Positions 1-10,600 of a DNA stretch of 64,000 nucleotides are shown here, piece after piece; positions within the stretch are counted from its first letter, which is position 1; every line of letters starts with the position of its first letter. The position numbers were made by a program, and so were the translations under genes. The notes below the pieces were generated by a model. The model did not search any database. It was given only the letters and a program-made list of their open reading frames with translations, and was not told the DNA's origin. The DNA comes from Klebsormidium nitens (lineage: Eukaryota > Streptophyta > Klebsormidiophyceae > Klebsormidiales > Klebsormidiaceae), in contig DF236991.1 in NCBI GenBank assembly GCA_000708835.1, positions 1-64,000 of the forward strand, read 5' to 3'.

Positions 1-163
1 AAACCCTGTCCAACCGTCACAAAAACCTAGTCGACACGGTCAGAGGACTGAGTTCCCTCCTCAAAACGGGCTTATCTGATGAACTTAGTTGCCCAAATCA
101 CCAAACAAACAAAAACGTACAAGACATACGCTGCTTCTGCTTATAGGACGTACTCTGCTCTAC

Positions 164-3100
164 TCAAACTGCGGACACACGGACGATGCCCGTGCCCCAG
201 TTGGCCGCCAGGTCGCGGAGCCTGTCCGGAATGTACTCGATTCCAAACCACAGGTTCGACTTCTCGTCTGCGGTGCCCATGAAGTAATTCCCCCAGCGCG
301 ACACCGGCAGGGGAAAGCCGCCAGCGAAGACTGCATAGCCCGTAAAGCCGTCCTCCGGTGCCACTCCCAACCGCGCGACGATAATGTCACCTTTGGGGCC
401 GCTGACGTCATCGAAGGCGACGAAGGCCACGCTCGGAAAGAAGTCGGGGCCCGAGAGGGAGAAGCCCATGACGCCCCGCCCGTTGCGATTGATGGCGAAC
501 GACGGGTGGAGGACGTTGTTGCTGACGGTGGCAGGGAGAGATATACGTCAGCACGATAGTAGAACGGAAGCACGAAGCTAGCGCACACGGTCCATATATA
601 TCTGCGAAGATGTCGGACTACCAGAACAAATCAAAATTTTCTTCTTGCAGCACAGCAAGCCCGGATACCATCCAAATCGGCGCAACGCCACTTATTGATA
701 ACTTTCTCCCAGTATCTTGACCAGTTTGCGCCGGAGAAGGTCGCTGGTAATGAGGACACCGGAACGAAACACCCAAAGGAAAGTTTGGCTGCTAACCAGG
801 TTCTCTAACCAACACTCAATCTGATTCTCTGACCAATAATCGCGATATATCCATGCTAAAAATCTGGTTAACTACCGCCTGAGTCTGTTCATCGGACAGT
901 TAAGCAGCTTCGAAGCAGCCCGTAACCGACTATGGTTAACCGCCAAAAACCCTGTGTCTGGGACTCACCTGTTTACAACGGCGACCACACCCGCCTTAAA
1001 AACGCGTCCCGTGACCTCTGCCGGGCGGCCGTTTTCAGCCGGTTCGACGTGGGGCGTGATCAGGAACCAAGCAATGCCCACCGTGGGCGGCCGGTTGGCA
1101 TCCCCGGGCACTATGTGGTTGAGCGCGGCAAAGAGGTTCCCGTTCGCAAAGACCAGCTCTCTCACGGCGTCGTCGAAGCTGTCCAGCAGCTCGAGGGGCG
1201 CCGTTGTGTTGAGCACCCGGGGGCCGTTCTTCTGAGTGGCCGGGAGGCCGCCGTTGGGGCTCAGACTGGCGTCATCGAAGAAAGCACAGTTGTTGTACTC
1301 AATCTGCGCGCGCAAAGAAACACAGGGAGTTTTGGCGGCGGTTAAACATAGTCGGTTACGGGCTGGTTCAGAGCTGGTTGAATTGTCCAATAACCAGACC
1401 TTAGAGCAGTAACCACGGTTTTAACATGGCTATAACGCGGTTAAAGAATCACACTAAATTCTGGTTATCAAACCTGGTTAGCAGCCAAACCTTCCTGTGA
1501 AAGGCCCGGTTGGGGCCGGACTCGGAACACATGAGATGGGGCCCACGACCGAAGGACGCGGGAGAAGCCTCACCACTCCCATATACGAACAAAAAACCAG
1601 AGGATCTTTCATTTATTCCTGCTCGTCTCAAAGGAAACGTTCTCAAACAGGACGGCAGCGGCCGTCTTTTCGACGAACACAGTAGTTTTTGGCCCGTAAC
1701 CATGCATGGTTATGGGCTGGCTATGGGCTGGTTCAAAACTGGTTGAGTTTTCAATAACCCAGAATTGGGCGGTAAGCAGCCTTGGAACGAAGTCAAAGCC
1801 CGCGCAGTTATTGGTCTGATAACTTGAGACTCAGTCTGGCAACCAAAATCTCGTGTGAAACAGATCCATGCAGGTCGGGATCCGGCGTAGCACACCCTCC
1901 ATGTAGCTTTTTGAATACGCGTGGACCCTCGGCTGCTCTTATAACCTTTTAAGTTTATTAAGTCCTCGAATGACGTCAGCGAATCCAGTCTCACCAGGGA
2001 GTCGAGCAGCGTCTGGACGAGTTGAAGGCCGAAGACGTTCGGATTCGGCCCGCGCAACGCGCCCGTGTTGACGAGCGCGAAAAGTGCCAGCTGGCGGACT
2101 AGGGTGCCGTTGCAAAAGAAGTCAGTGTCGCCGACGAAATAGACGACGCCCCCCGCCTGGGTCGGAAATTGCTCATCGGGGGACACGCGCGCCACATTGA
2201 GGTTTATAGCCGGCATGCCCTGCACGTTGGACGGTTAACGGGAGTTTTTGGTCGTTAATCATGGATGGTTAGGGGCTGTTTACGGCTGGTCAAAGATTGG
2301 TTGTATGTTCAGCAACCAGACTTGGGCTTTAACCAGCCCCGGAACGAGGTCAAAGCCGGGTTATTTGTCCAGGAACCTGAGAGTCGGTCTGTAGTCAGCC
2401 TGGTTAGAGGCCAAAACTTGCTGCGGTTATGCCTCGAGATGGGGATACGCGATGAGGCCGACTTCTACCATTTCAAAGGCACACGCGCTTTGTGTGACAA
2501 GCATAATTGGTTGACGGCCGTGAAGAAAAGTGCGTTCAAAAGCGGCGGTTGCTACCTCAACCCGTTGGGAAATCATCCAAGACGGGGCAGTTCAGTTCAC
2601 CCTGCTGAAAATGCTTACAGGGAGACTCATCCGACGTTACACATTATGATCGATCGCCAATTGAAGCATTGGGAATCTGTTTTGAGAGGTTGGTTGAAGT
2701 CACAAGTCAGCTTTTCCCTCCGACCTGAGTTCGATAATTATTCTGGAACGGACGTGCAAATTCTCTTTTCGACATGAGTGACAATGAAGGCGGTAAAAAT
2801 GTTTTCAACGGGGGACTCGCATATGTCTGAATAATCTGCTCCTTTGAGGACAAAGCGCTTGAAGAGAGGATTTCTTGTCAAAGAGCGAAGTCCGCTTCCA
2901 TACTGCGGCTCCCAGAAACCGACTCAGCCGCAGCCAAACGCAGGGATAAAAAATAACTGAAAGATCTCAATTTGACAAACAATTCGAAGCTGAGGGAGAC
3001 AGAAGACAAGCGCCGACATCAAACAGTCACAGCAAGATTTGGCTGCTAACCAGGTTGATTACCAGCCTTTTTCTCAGATTCTTGGACAAGTAACCGGACT

Positions 3101-6100
3101 TTAATCTTGCTCCGAGGCTGGTTACCGCCCGGGTCCGGTTATCGGACACATAACCGTTCCAGAATCAGCCCATAACCAGCTATGGTTAAGGGCGAAAACC
3201 TCCTGTGCAGCTTACCTCGACGAGCGTAGCCGTGCTGTTGATATAAGCGGCGGTTGGGATGGACGCGTCCCCGGCCGCCAGCGCAAACTTGGACATAGCG
3301 TATACGTCCTGAGTTGAGCTTTCGAACGTGGAGAGCGAGAACGATATTCCGTTCAACGTCAGGACGTCCGCATTGACGGCGAGCTTCGGCTCGTTCTGAG
3401 ACAGAGGGACGCTTTCTGTGAGCACAGCGGCCTAGAGAGAGCCGGAGATGTCCAAAACGTTCCAATGAAAGTTCGGCCCTGGAACCGGAATCTTGGCATC
3501 CGCCTGAAATGTTTGCAGGAATTTGGCATCTCTAGGTTTCAGAAAATAGAAATCTGGCATCCAGAAATCCTCCAGAACTTCAGAGCTTTTCTGTGATCTC
3601 AAGAAGCCGGAATATCCGCTTATTTGACGCTTGGAATCTGAGATTTCCAAACCCACGAAGTGCCGGGTCCTGGGCCGAGAGAGTGCTCTTTCAATGGATC
3701 CGGGCCTGCTGCTTGCGATCTGGTGGCTCATGACTTTGTTGAGATGCGGAGTGAGAAGGACATGACGTGAACACGCGCGCTGGAGGGACTTGGGATACTT
3801 CAGCCCTTGCGCTTGAAAGTTGATACACAGCAAAGACTCGTATCAAGCGGTCCGCCCGAACTCTGGAAGTCTGGTCACGGGCGCAGAGACCACAGTCCAC
3901 TATTCTGGAGAACGTCTGTTTACGGGTTCACGGGTTCTAGGCTTTTAGGGTTTTGACAAAACCCTAAAAGCCTAGAACCCGAAAAAGTGGACTGCTCCCT
4001 TGCATCAATCATTACCGCTTGTTCATGGTAAGTTGGTAAAAGAGGTGACGGCTGCAGCTTACCAGGAAACACGGGCAGGTTGGCCTCAGATCGGGCGTCC
4101 CTTCGGTGCCGTCGTTTGTGGTGGGCAGCCGGTAGAGAGCGTAACCCGCACGTGGGTCGCCGCTGGTGGTGACGGCAACTAGGGTGGCGCTCGGCGCCAT
4201 GCGCATGAACGTGGTTTCGTTCAGCGTGTTGAGGAGGAACGAGAAGAAGAAGCGCCCGGTGTCCCGGTCGAATACACAGCGGGGGCTAGAGGTATACGCG
4301 CCGAGCGCGGCTCCGGTGGTACTGTTAAACGGGGCCACCTGCGAGAAGAGACTTCAATTTAGCAAAAGTGAATAGTAAGCTAACCAGCCTGGGACGGGTA
4401 GGGTTAGTTTGGGGGTTAGGGTGGGTTTGGGTGCGGAGCGGCCGTGCTTTTGTGGGTAGGTCTTTATTGTTAGTGGAGGAGCTTACTATTCTAGCTCTTA
4501 CTAATTCTAAGTTGAAGAGAATACCTGCGAGGGGCGCGAACTTCGATTTCTCGGGCCATGTTCCCGAATAAAGAGTCGCCTCACAGGAGTCTTGGTTCAA
4601 AGGTTTTGGCAACGTGCAAAACTGGCTAGATGGTTCAAGGCTCCAGGTAAAAGGGTGAACAGCATTGTTTGTGTGCCGGCACATCAATCAGGCCTCTCGA
4701 ATGCTCGACAAACGAGAACTGTCCGTATTGCCCGAAAAACGAAGAGTAGTCCAGAGCGCAGTCTGAACACGGCAGCGAACCGTGAGGTCGGTTTTAAACT
4801 ACACCAGTGTTCAGCCTATCTGATTAGGTGTTCCTGTAGACACTCGTATACAGATTCCCTTCTTCTGAGGGCAAGAACCCTTATCGTGATTTTAGGGGTT
4901 TGCTAAGATCGCCTTCCCCTTTTCGAATTAACACGCGTGTGATATTAAGAAAAGAGAAAGTGAAAGAGAAAGGAAAGCCTTGAATCTTTCTCTCCCGCAT
5001 GCAATCAAAGCAGCTTTTCAAAAGTACCTCCGCTAGGTTGAAAAGGTTCAAGACGGATTCTTGCGCACCTGCAGAAACTGGTTCAGCGCCACCGGAACGG
5101 TCAGCTGGACCCCGGAAGCGGAATCGAAGACGACGAGAGCGCGTTTGACGACCTGGACGACGAATCCGTTGCCCGCGCACAGCCCGCCATCGGACGGCTC
5201 CACGTCGGGGTTGGTATTATTGTAAATGCCCGTCCCAGCCGTCCGCTGATCCAGGTTGTCGATCCCGTCAAACGTCAGGACGCGCGCGCTTGGGGGGGGC
5301 GCGAGCGCGACCTTGAAGAATTGGGTGGAGGCGTGTCGCGCCGACGAGGGGTCCTGCTTTAGAGGGGAAAGTAAAGTAGTCTCGATTTTATGTTGTGTTA
5401 CGGCTGTGTTGAGTCAGATCATGCCCGGGGGACGGGTGGGGTTGGTCTGGGGGTTTGGGGTGGGTACGGATGCGGAGCATGTTAACTGGGGTTTAGTTTC
5501 TCAGTTTGTTTTAGCCCGGGGAACCGATCTAACTCAACATACACATAAACATAAAATCAAGACTTATGGAGAGTAAAGGGTCTCTCGATTCGATACGGGA
5601 ACTCGCGGAAGAAACCACATTCGGCGTTTTCGAGCAAGCATCTGTCTGAGACAGGCTTGCTCGACTTGGATCAAAAGAATGCACGAGGCTCTTCTTGAAG
5701 GATCTCGAAACGGCTCACATTCTCAGAGACCTCTGTTGAGACAGAACGTCCTCCAGGGCCTCTAAGGTGACCGAAAGTTGAAACTGCGAAGAGCCGCAAT
5801 TGCGGCCCTGGCAGTTTCCCTGAGCAGACTATCTTTGACCACCAAACTCGAAGACGAGTATCCCACGACCGAGCCCAGAAGCACTTCTCAAGAACGGTTT
5901 TTCTCACTTTCAAGAACGGTTCAAGTCTTCAAAGAGAGTAGATCTTTAAAGTCTCATTTCTCAAGAACGATTTTTCTCCTTTCAAGAACGGTTCAAGTCG
6001 TCAAGGAGAGTAGATCTTTTCTCAGTTCCGAGTCTCAAGAACGCTTTTTCTCACTTCCCAGGAACAGTTCAAGTCTTCAAAGAGAGTAACTCTTAACATG

Positions 6101-6579
6101 CTCACAGTAGCCGGTCAGGTCCCTCGAACCGGCTCCGTGATCCTGCAGTTCAGATACATGCCCGCAATCTTGCTCACCATGCTTGAGATAACGGAAGCCG
6201 CGGTCGATTGATTCGTGGGGCTTGGGTCGGCCGCGGTCCCAGGACAACTTCCCGGGCCATTGTCGCCGGAAGACGGTCTCCTGCGTCCGGCTGACGTCCC
6301 GGTGCACGCGACGGCAGCCGGCGGGTCGACCGGATCCGCTGACGTCACCGCTGGCGACGAGGTGACGTTGGTGAACAGCTCCTGGTTTGAGGGCGTCACG
6401 GTGATGCCGGGGCGCCGGTTGTTTACGTCACGGATGACGAAGGGCGCGAGGGAGAAAGAGCCGTAGCGGACGGTGTTGATTTCAGCATTGGGGGAGGTGG
6501 AGCTCGGGGTGTTGGCCCCGACTAGGGCCGCAAAAAAGACGGCGACAACCAGGAAAGGGAGCGCCAGCTGCTTGGCCAT
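164..6579 (-). CDS. Secreted protein of the VEPxDxxLCxGNGFV family (7 exons, 698 aa)
   Basis: Exons, in coding order: 6579-6178, 5353-5069, 4338-4063, 3431-3216, 2219-1995, 1303-969, 521-164. All have GT-AG borders; phases are 0,0,0,0,0,2 and the total is 699 codons including TGA. The start at 6579 gives a clear signal peptide (MAKQLALPFLVVAVFFAALVG); upstream in-frame residues lie before a probable acceptor at 6595. Residues 185-199 read VEPSDGGLCAGNGFV. Exon 3 holds CVFDRDTGRFFF and YRLPTTNDGTEGTPD, exon 4 DVYAMSKFALAAGD, exon 5 GGVVYFVGD, and exon 7 NNVLHPSFAINRNGRGVM, ending in NWGTGIVRV. From memory this motif order recurs in large extracellular proteins of bacteria and some algae with no established activity. 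A secreted or wall-associated location is inferred from the signal peptide. I cannot assign a biochemical function. Exon joins are manual predictions. Confidence 0.8.
772..956 (+). repeat. Intronic TIR element, copy A1
   Basis: About 185 bp in intron 6 of the secreted-protein gene. It begins with AAAGTTTGGCTGCTAACC and ends with GGTTAACCGCCAAAAACCC then TGTG; the two ends are imperfect inverted repeats of the family consensus CACAGnAGnTTTnGCnnnTAACC. The end at about 956 is some 11 bases from the donor GT at 968-967. No open frame. Limits are approximate. Confidence 0.6.
1321..1499 (-). repeat. Intronic TIR element, copy A3
   Basis: 179 bp in intron 5, opposite orientation to A1. It starts CACAGGGAGTTTTGGCGGCGG and ends GGTTAGCAGCCAAACCTTCC then TGTG, so both TIRs are recognisable. 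It lies 17 bases from the 3' splice site preceding exon 6 (exon edge at 1303). Flanks are A-rich (aaa on each side), which could be a short target duplication but is too weak to claim. Confidence 0.65.
1678..1857 (-). repeat. Intronic TIR element, copy A4
   Basis: About 180 bp, the second copy in intron 5, same orientation as A3. It starts CACAGTAGTTTTTGGCCCG followed by TAACC and ends CAACCAAAATCTCGTGTG. It shares the internal phrases gggctggttcaaaactggtt and ggaacgaagtcaaagcc with copies A3 and A5. Non-coding. Confidence 0.6.
2237..2425 (-). repeat. Intronic TIR element, copy A5
   Basis: About 189 bp in intron 4, same orientation as A3 and A4. The near end (GGGAGTTTTTGGTCGTTAATC) lies 17 bases from the acceptor before exon 5 (exon edge 2219); the far end reads GGTTAGAGGCCAAAACTTGC. 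It shares the phrase ggaacgaggtcaaagccggg with A4. The plus-strand open frame running through this copy has no coding character. Confidence 0.55.
3028..3207 (+). repeat. Intronic TIR element, copy A2
   Basis: 180 bp, the second element in intron 4. It starts CACAGCAAGATTTGGCTGC then TAACC and ends GGTTAAGGGCGAAAACCTCC then TGTG. The two ends form an imperfect inverted repeat of about 24 bases. Its end at 3207 is within 8 bases of the exon 4 donor (GT at 3215-3214), so the element nearly touches the 5' splice site. Confidence 0.65.
3931..3981. repeat. Perfect 24-bp inverted repeat (hairpin)
   Basis: Bases 3931-3954 are the exact reverse complement of 3958-3981, separated by 3 bases (gac). Each arm contains TTTTAGGGTTTT or its complement. 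It lies in intron 3 of the secreted-protein gene. A perfect arm with no drift suggests recent origin or selection on pairing; it could be the tip of an inverted-repeat mobile element. Confidence 0.85.
4371..4490. repeat. MITE-like element B1 with 10-bp TIR and G-rich core
   Basis: 120 bp in intron 2 bounded by the perfect inverted repeat AATAGTAAGC / GCTTACTATT. The core (about 4391-4440) is a G-rich stretch, gggacgggtagggttagt and onward, matching the core of B2 in intron 1 although the TIR sequences differ. Confidence 0.6.
5379..5563. repeat. MITE-like element B2 with 16-bp TIR and G-rich core
   Basis: 185 bp in intron 1 bounded by GTCTCGATTTTATGTT and AACATAAAATCAAGAC, a 16-base inverted repeat with one mismatch. 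The core at about 5427-5480 (gggacgggtggggttggtct and onward) is close to the B1 core. Confidence 0.6.
5886..6094. repeat. Tandem repeat, three copies of about 73 bp
   Basis: Copies begin with tctcaagaacg at 5886, 5959 and 6033, followed by tttttctc, a second caagaacggttcaag and a gagagtagatcttt-type end. The array sits in intron 1 of the secreted-protein gene. No coding content. Confidence 0.75.
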
Positions 6580-6632
6580 GACGAACGCGGGAATCTGCAA
6601 GCAATTAGGAACAGATTTCTCAGAAGGTCGTA

Positions 6633-6760
6633 CACGGGGAGAAGTGGTATGCAACCAAGTTTGGTTTGTGGTTGGTCAAGTGCCCTTCTACCAAGCGAAC
6701 CTGGGTCTACATCTGGGTCACTGCCCTTTGATCTTGGTTAAGGGCGGAAAGCTTCCCGTG
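6633..6760 (-). repeat. Short TIR element, copy A7, upstream of the start codon
   Basis: 128 bp; starts CACGGGGAGAAGTGGTATGC then AACC and ends GGTTAAGGGCGGAAAGCTTC then CCGTG, both resembling the A-family termini. A probable 3' splice site lies just before the start codon (acceptor at 6595-6596), so the element would be inside a 5'-UTR intron. Shorter than other copies, probably internally deleted. Confidence 0.45.
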
Positions 6761-7414
6761 AAAGCATTCCGATAGGCGAGATGAGAATGCGGAAGTGAAC
6801 TTAGCGTGCTTAAAAGATGCTCAACACATGACCACACACGGTGACGACATAGTTGTAAGTGTGTCGTTCCGAATATGCTGGCAAGATTCGAAGAGGCTTG
6901 GAAAGGACGAAAACCAATCGTTCAGATTCTCCGATTAAAGGAGGAGGCGACCAGTCATGTCTTGAAGTCCCTTAGAGGTCGCTAGCAAAATCCGTGCGAT
7001 ACTGAGAATCGACTGTGGGCCTCAGACTGTTCTCCGCAACATGCCAATCGAGTCCGAGAATGCTGGTGGATACGCTGCCGATTTGAAGAACGAGGCAAAC
7101 GATCAACTGAATACGGGAACGAGATCATTCTCAAATCACTAGAAACATCTGTCCAACCATACCGCCTACTGGAAGATAGCGTAGAACATTCTCTTGCATT
7201 TGAGCAATCTTAATATCCAGCATCATTACAACGATTAAGAACAAAACTTCAATCGCCCCCACATAGACAACTAGAAAGATTAGAGCGAAGAATCCAACAC
7301 CTAATAGTACCCACTTGGAAAACGTCACGTACTCAGTGTCCGAAGCTAGGGGGAACCGCTTACCTGGGTTGAGCACAGAGCCTTTACGGAGTCGCTCCTC
7401 GCTGCTTCTGGTTC
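6761..7414. other. 5' flank or 5'-UTR intron of the secreted-protein gene; no gene seen
   Basis: No convincing coding region. A donor-like site on the minus strand at 7363-7362 (CCAG then GTAAGC) could pair with the acceptor at 6595-6596 to form a 5'-UTR intron of gene 1; this is inference. A short minus-strand frame at 7131-7376 is hydrophobic but begins with GTG and has no recognisable homology. The segment ends at the 5-bp target duplication of the retrotransposon. Confidence 0.4.
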
Positions 7415-7664
7415 TGTAGGAGTGCAGCTAGGCTTAGATATGATGCACACACATGGTGGACACCATGGATCGAGGCGCTTGCAGAGAGAGTTGTTTTTCT
7501 TGTCTCGTGAAGTATGAATTCAGCACAATCACGTTCAGCCTAAGTATGACTGTACTCTAAGCTAATGTTCGTAGTTAGGCTAACCAACCAAGTTATCGGT
7601 TAACCTAGAACTAGATCGAACACTGTCCTCAACTCCGGTCGTATGATCTGATAGATCTACAACA
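7415..7664 (-). repeat. 3' LTR of the Copia element
   Basis: 250 bp; on the minus strand it starts TGTTGTAGATC and ends GCACTCCTACA. It matches the other LTR throughout when read by eye. Being the gene-1-proximal LTR in the same orientation, it could read out towards gene 1. Confidence 0.95.
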
Positions 7665-7674
7665 CTCCCTCTCG
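7665..7674 (-). other. Polypurine tract of the Copia element
   Basis: The minus strand reads CGAGAGGGAG immediately before the 3' LTR, the expected position for plus-strand DNA priming. Confidence 0.7.
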
Positions 7675-7691
7675 AACGGAGTTCTCTCACA

Positions 7692-10600
7692 CTACATCAG
7701 ACCAATGAGGTTACGGCAGAGTTCAAACTTATCGGCTGAGACTGGTTTGGTTAGAAAGTCTGCTGCCTGTCTCTCTGTGCTGACGTATTTGAACTCTATC
7801 TCACGTCTCATGATGCGTTCTCTCACGAAGTGATGGCTGATATCTATATGCTTGCTTCTCTGGCTGGCGATGGGATGCTTGGACAGCTGGATTGCTCCCT
7901 GGTTGTCGCACCCGATCTGCACCGTCTCGCACTCGATGTCCAGGTCTGCAAACAGCTTCTTTAGCCACAGCGCCTCCTTGGTCGTGAACGCGGCCGCCAT
8001 GTATTCGGCTTCGACAGTTGAGCACGCCACCGTCGGTTGACACTTGGACGCCCACGAAACAGCTCCGCCCCCGAGAGTGAAGACGTAGCCAGTGGTTGAG
8101 CGCCGCGTGTCGATGTCGCCCGCGTAGTTGGCGTCGCAGAACCCCTTCAACTTCAGCCCCTCTGTCCCGTCAAAGCTTAACCCGACTTCTGGTGTGCCCG
8201 CCAAATAGGACAGCACCGCCCGTGCCATCTTCCAGTGGTCCCGGGTTGGCTTGCTCATGAACCGGGACAGGACCCCGACGGCTTGGCTGATGTCAGGACG
8301 GGTGCAGTTGGCGATGTAGAGCAGGCTGCCGATGAGACGGGAGTAGGGGAACGCCGAAACGTCCAACTTCTCTCCCTCTCGAGTCGGCTTCTCCGCCGGG
8401 CTCATCGGGGTCGCCCGCGCCTTCGCGTCCGCCATCCCGTGCTCCGCCAGCAGGTCTTTGATGCTCCTCTTCTGGGTTAACTTCAGGGTCTTGATAACCC
8501 GGTCCCGCTCGATCTCCATTCCCAGGAAGAAGTTCGCATCCCCTAGGTCACGGATGTCGAAAACGGCTGACAGGGCCTCCTTCGTCTCTTCGACTGCGGC
8601 CGGAGTCCCGATCACTAGGCTGTCGTCTACCCAGACAACCGTGTAGGTTTCCTTCCCCGGATCTTTCCGGCAGAAGAGCGCCGGATCCGCTGTGGAGGGG
8701 CTAAACCCGATCTTCTGCATCTCAGAAGAGAGGCACAGGTACCAGGCACGGGGGGCTTGCTTGAGACCGTAGAGGGACTTCTTCAGTCTCAGCTTCATCT
8801 CTGATCCCCCGACTTCATACCCCTCTGGCTGGTCAGCCCAAATCTCCTCCTCCAGGGTTCCGTTCAGAAACGCGGTTTTGACATCAAGTTGTTTGATCTC
8901 AAGATCTCTCGCTGCGGCTACGGCTAGGAGGGTTCTGACTGTGGGGAATCGGCTGACAGGGGCGAAGACTTCCTCGAAGTCGACCCCGTGCTTTTGTTTG
9001 AACCCCTTTGCCACGAACCTCGCCTTGTACCGTTCGATTTGCCCCTGCTTGTCCCGCTTCAGCTTGAACGTCCACCTCACTGGAACCGGTCTCACCCCAT
9101 CCGGAGGCTTCTCCACCGTCCAAGTTCCGTTCTCCAAGAGCGAGGCAATCTCATCGTCCATCGCCTTCTCCCACAGCTCCCCATCTTCTCGGGCCATCGC
9201 TTCCGTTCGCGTCTCCGGCTCTCCCTCTGCCTTTTGGCGCGCTGCGTTGGCTCTCACCCACTCTCGACCTGTGTAGCAAGAGTTGCTCCGTCTCTCTCCG
9301 TCCCCTCTCAGGTTGTAGGGTTTTGGCTCAGCAGGAGGGTTAGCTTGACCCGGTTGGGTAGCTGGCTCGGGTTCTCCCTCCGGTTCGCCGTGCGGGTTGA
9401 TGACGTCAGGCTCTCCCTCTGCTTCTCCTTCCGACTCCAGATCTCCTTCATCTGCATCTTGGGGGATTGTTGAGGGAGGCTTGTCTTCAGTCTTCTCCGC
9501 AGTCTCTTGGAAGGTTACGTCCCTTGAGACCTGGATCGACCCGTCCGACTTCAAAACCCGGTAACCCTTGGTGTGTGGCTCGTAGCCGACGAACACCCCC
9601 TTCTCAGCAACGGCGTCCAGCTTCTTCCTCTTCGGTGCAGGGACGTGAGCGTAGCAGATGCAGCCGAAGACTCTCAAGTGCGAAACTGACGGTTTCTCTC
9701 CAGTCAGAACCTCCAAAGGCGTCTTCCCGTGCGCTCTCGACAGGGTTCTGTTTCGCACGTGGTTGGCTGTGAAAACTGCTTCGGCCCAAAGCTCCTTTGA
9801 GAGTCCCGCATCTTGAAGTGGCATCGCTCGCGCCTTCTCCAAGAGAATTCTGTTCAGACGTTCTGCTACTCCGTTTTCCTGGGGGGAGTACGGATTTGTC
9901 GTCTGATGAACGATCCCCTTCTCACTGCAGAACTGAGCTAGCTCCTTGTTCAGAAACTCTCCTCCCCTGTCAGTTCTAAACTCTTTGACTCGGGAGTCTA
10001 GCTGGTTCTCGAGTTGTTTCACAATCCCGATAATTGCACTCTTGGCCTGGCTCTTCTCTAGCAGAAATTTGACGACTGAGCATCGGCTGACGTCATCAGT
10101 GACTGTCAGGATGTATCTGCTACCTCCTTTGCTCTTAACAGGGAGAGGACCACAGAGATCCATGTGAAGGAGCTCTAGAGGCTTGCGAGAGGAGTGGCTA
10201 TAGCTGTTTTGGAAGGGGAGTCTAGTTTGTTTGCCTAAGATGCACGGCTCACAAACTTTCTCCTTGAGCTGTCTGAATTGCTTTGCACTGACTGGGAGAT
10301 TGGAAACGGACTCCTGTTCTGCCATCTTGGCAAGCACCTCAGGACTAGCGTGACTGAACCTCCTGTGCCAAAGCTCAGCACTTTGCTCTTCCTTGACAGA
10401 AAACGCTTGACCATTCCCCTCTTCTTGAATGATCAACATGCTGTCAGAGTTGATTGCCTGCATCACCACTTCCTGTTTGAATAGCAGACTGATCTGACTT
10501 CCTGACCCCCTCACTTCGGCTCCTCCCTCGAGCATCTTGGTCAGGGAAGCGAGATTTGCTCCAACGCCTCGAACCAGTCTGACGTTCTTCAGCAAGACGA

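Noticed and set aside
89-588. Overlapping open frames on the plus strand and in an alternative minus frame at the left edge
   Set aside because: They are shadows of exon 7 of the minus-strand secreted-protein gene, whose frame alone matches its family.
2265-2777. A 170-codon plus-strand open frame
   Set aside because: It starts inside TIR element A5 and lies wholly in intron 4; no domain or coding composition.
7131-7376. Hydrophobic 81-codon minus-strand frame
   Set aside because: It begins with GTG, has no recognisable family and probably lies in the 5' flank of the secreted-protein gene; hydrophobicity alone is not enough.
8878-9473. Long frames antisense to the Copia gag-pol gene
   Set aside because: They have no homology and arise from the codon structure of the intact frame on the other strand.
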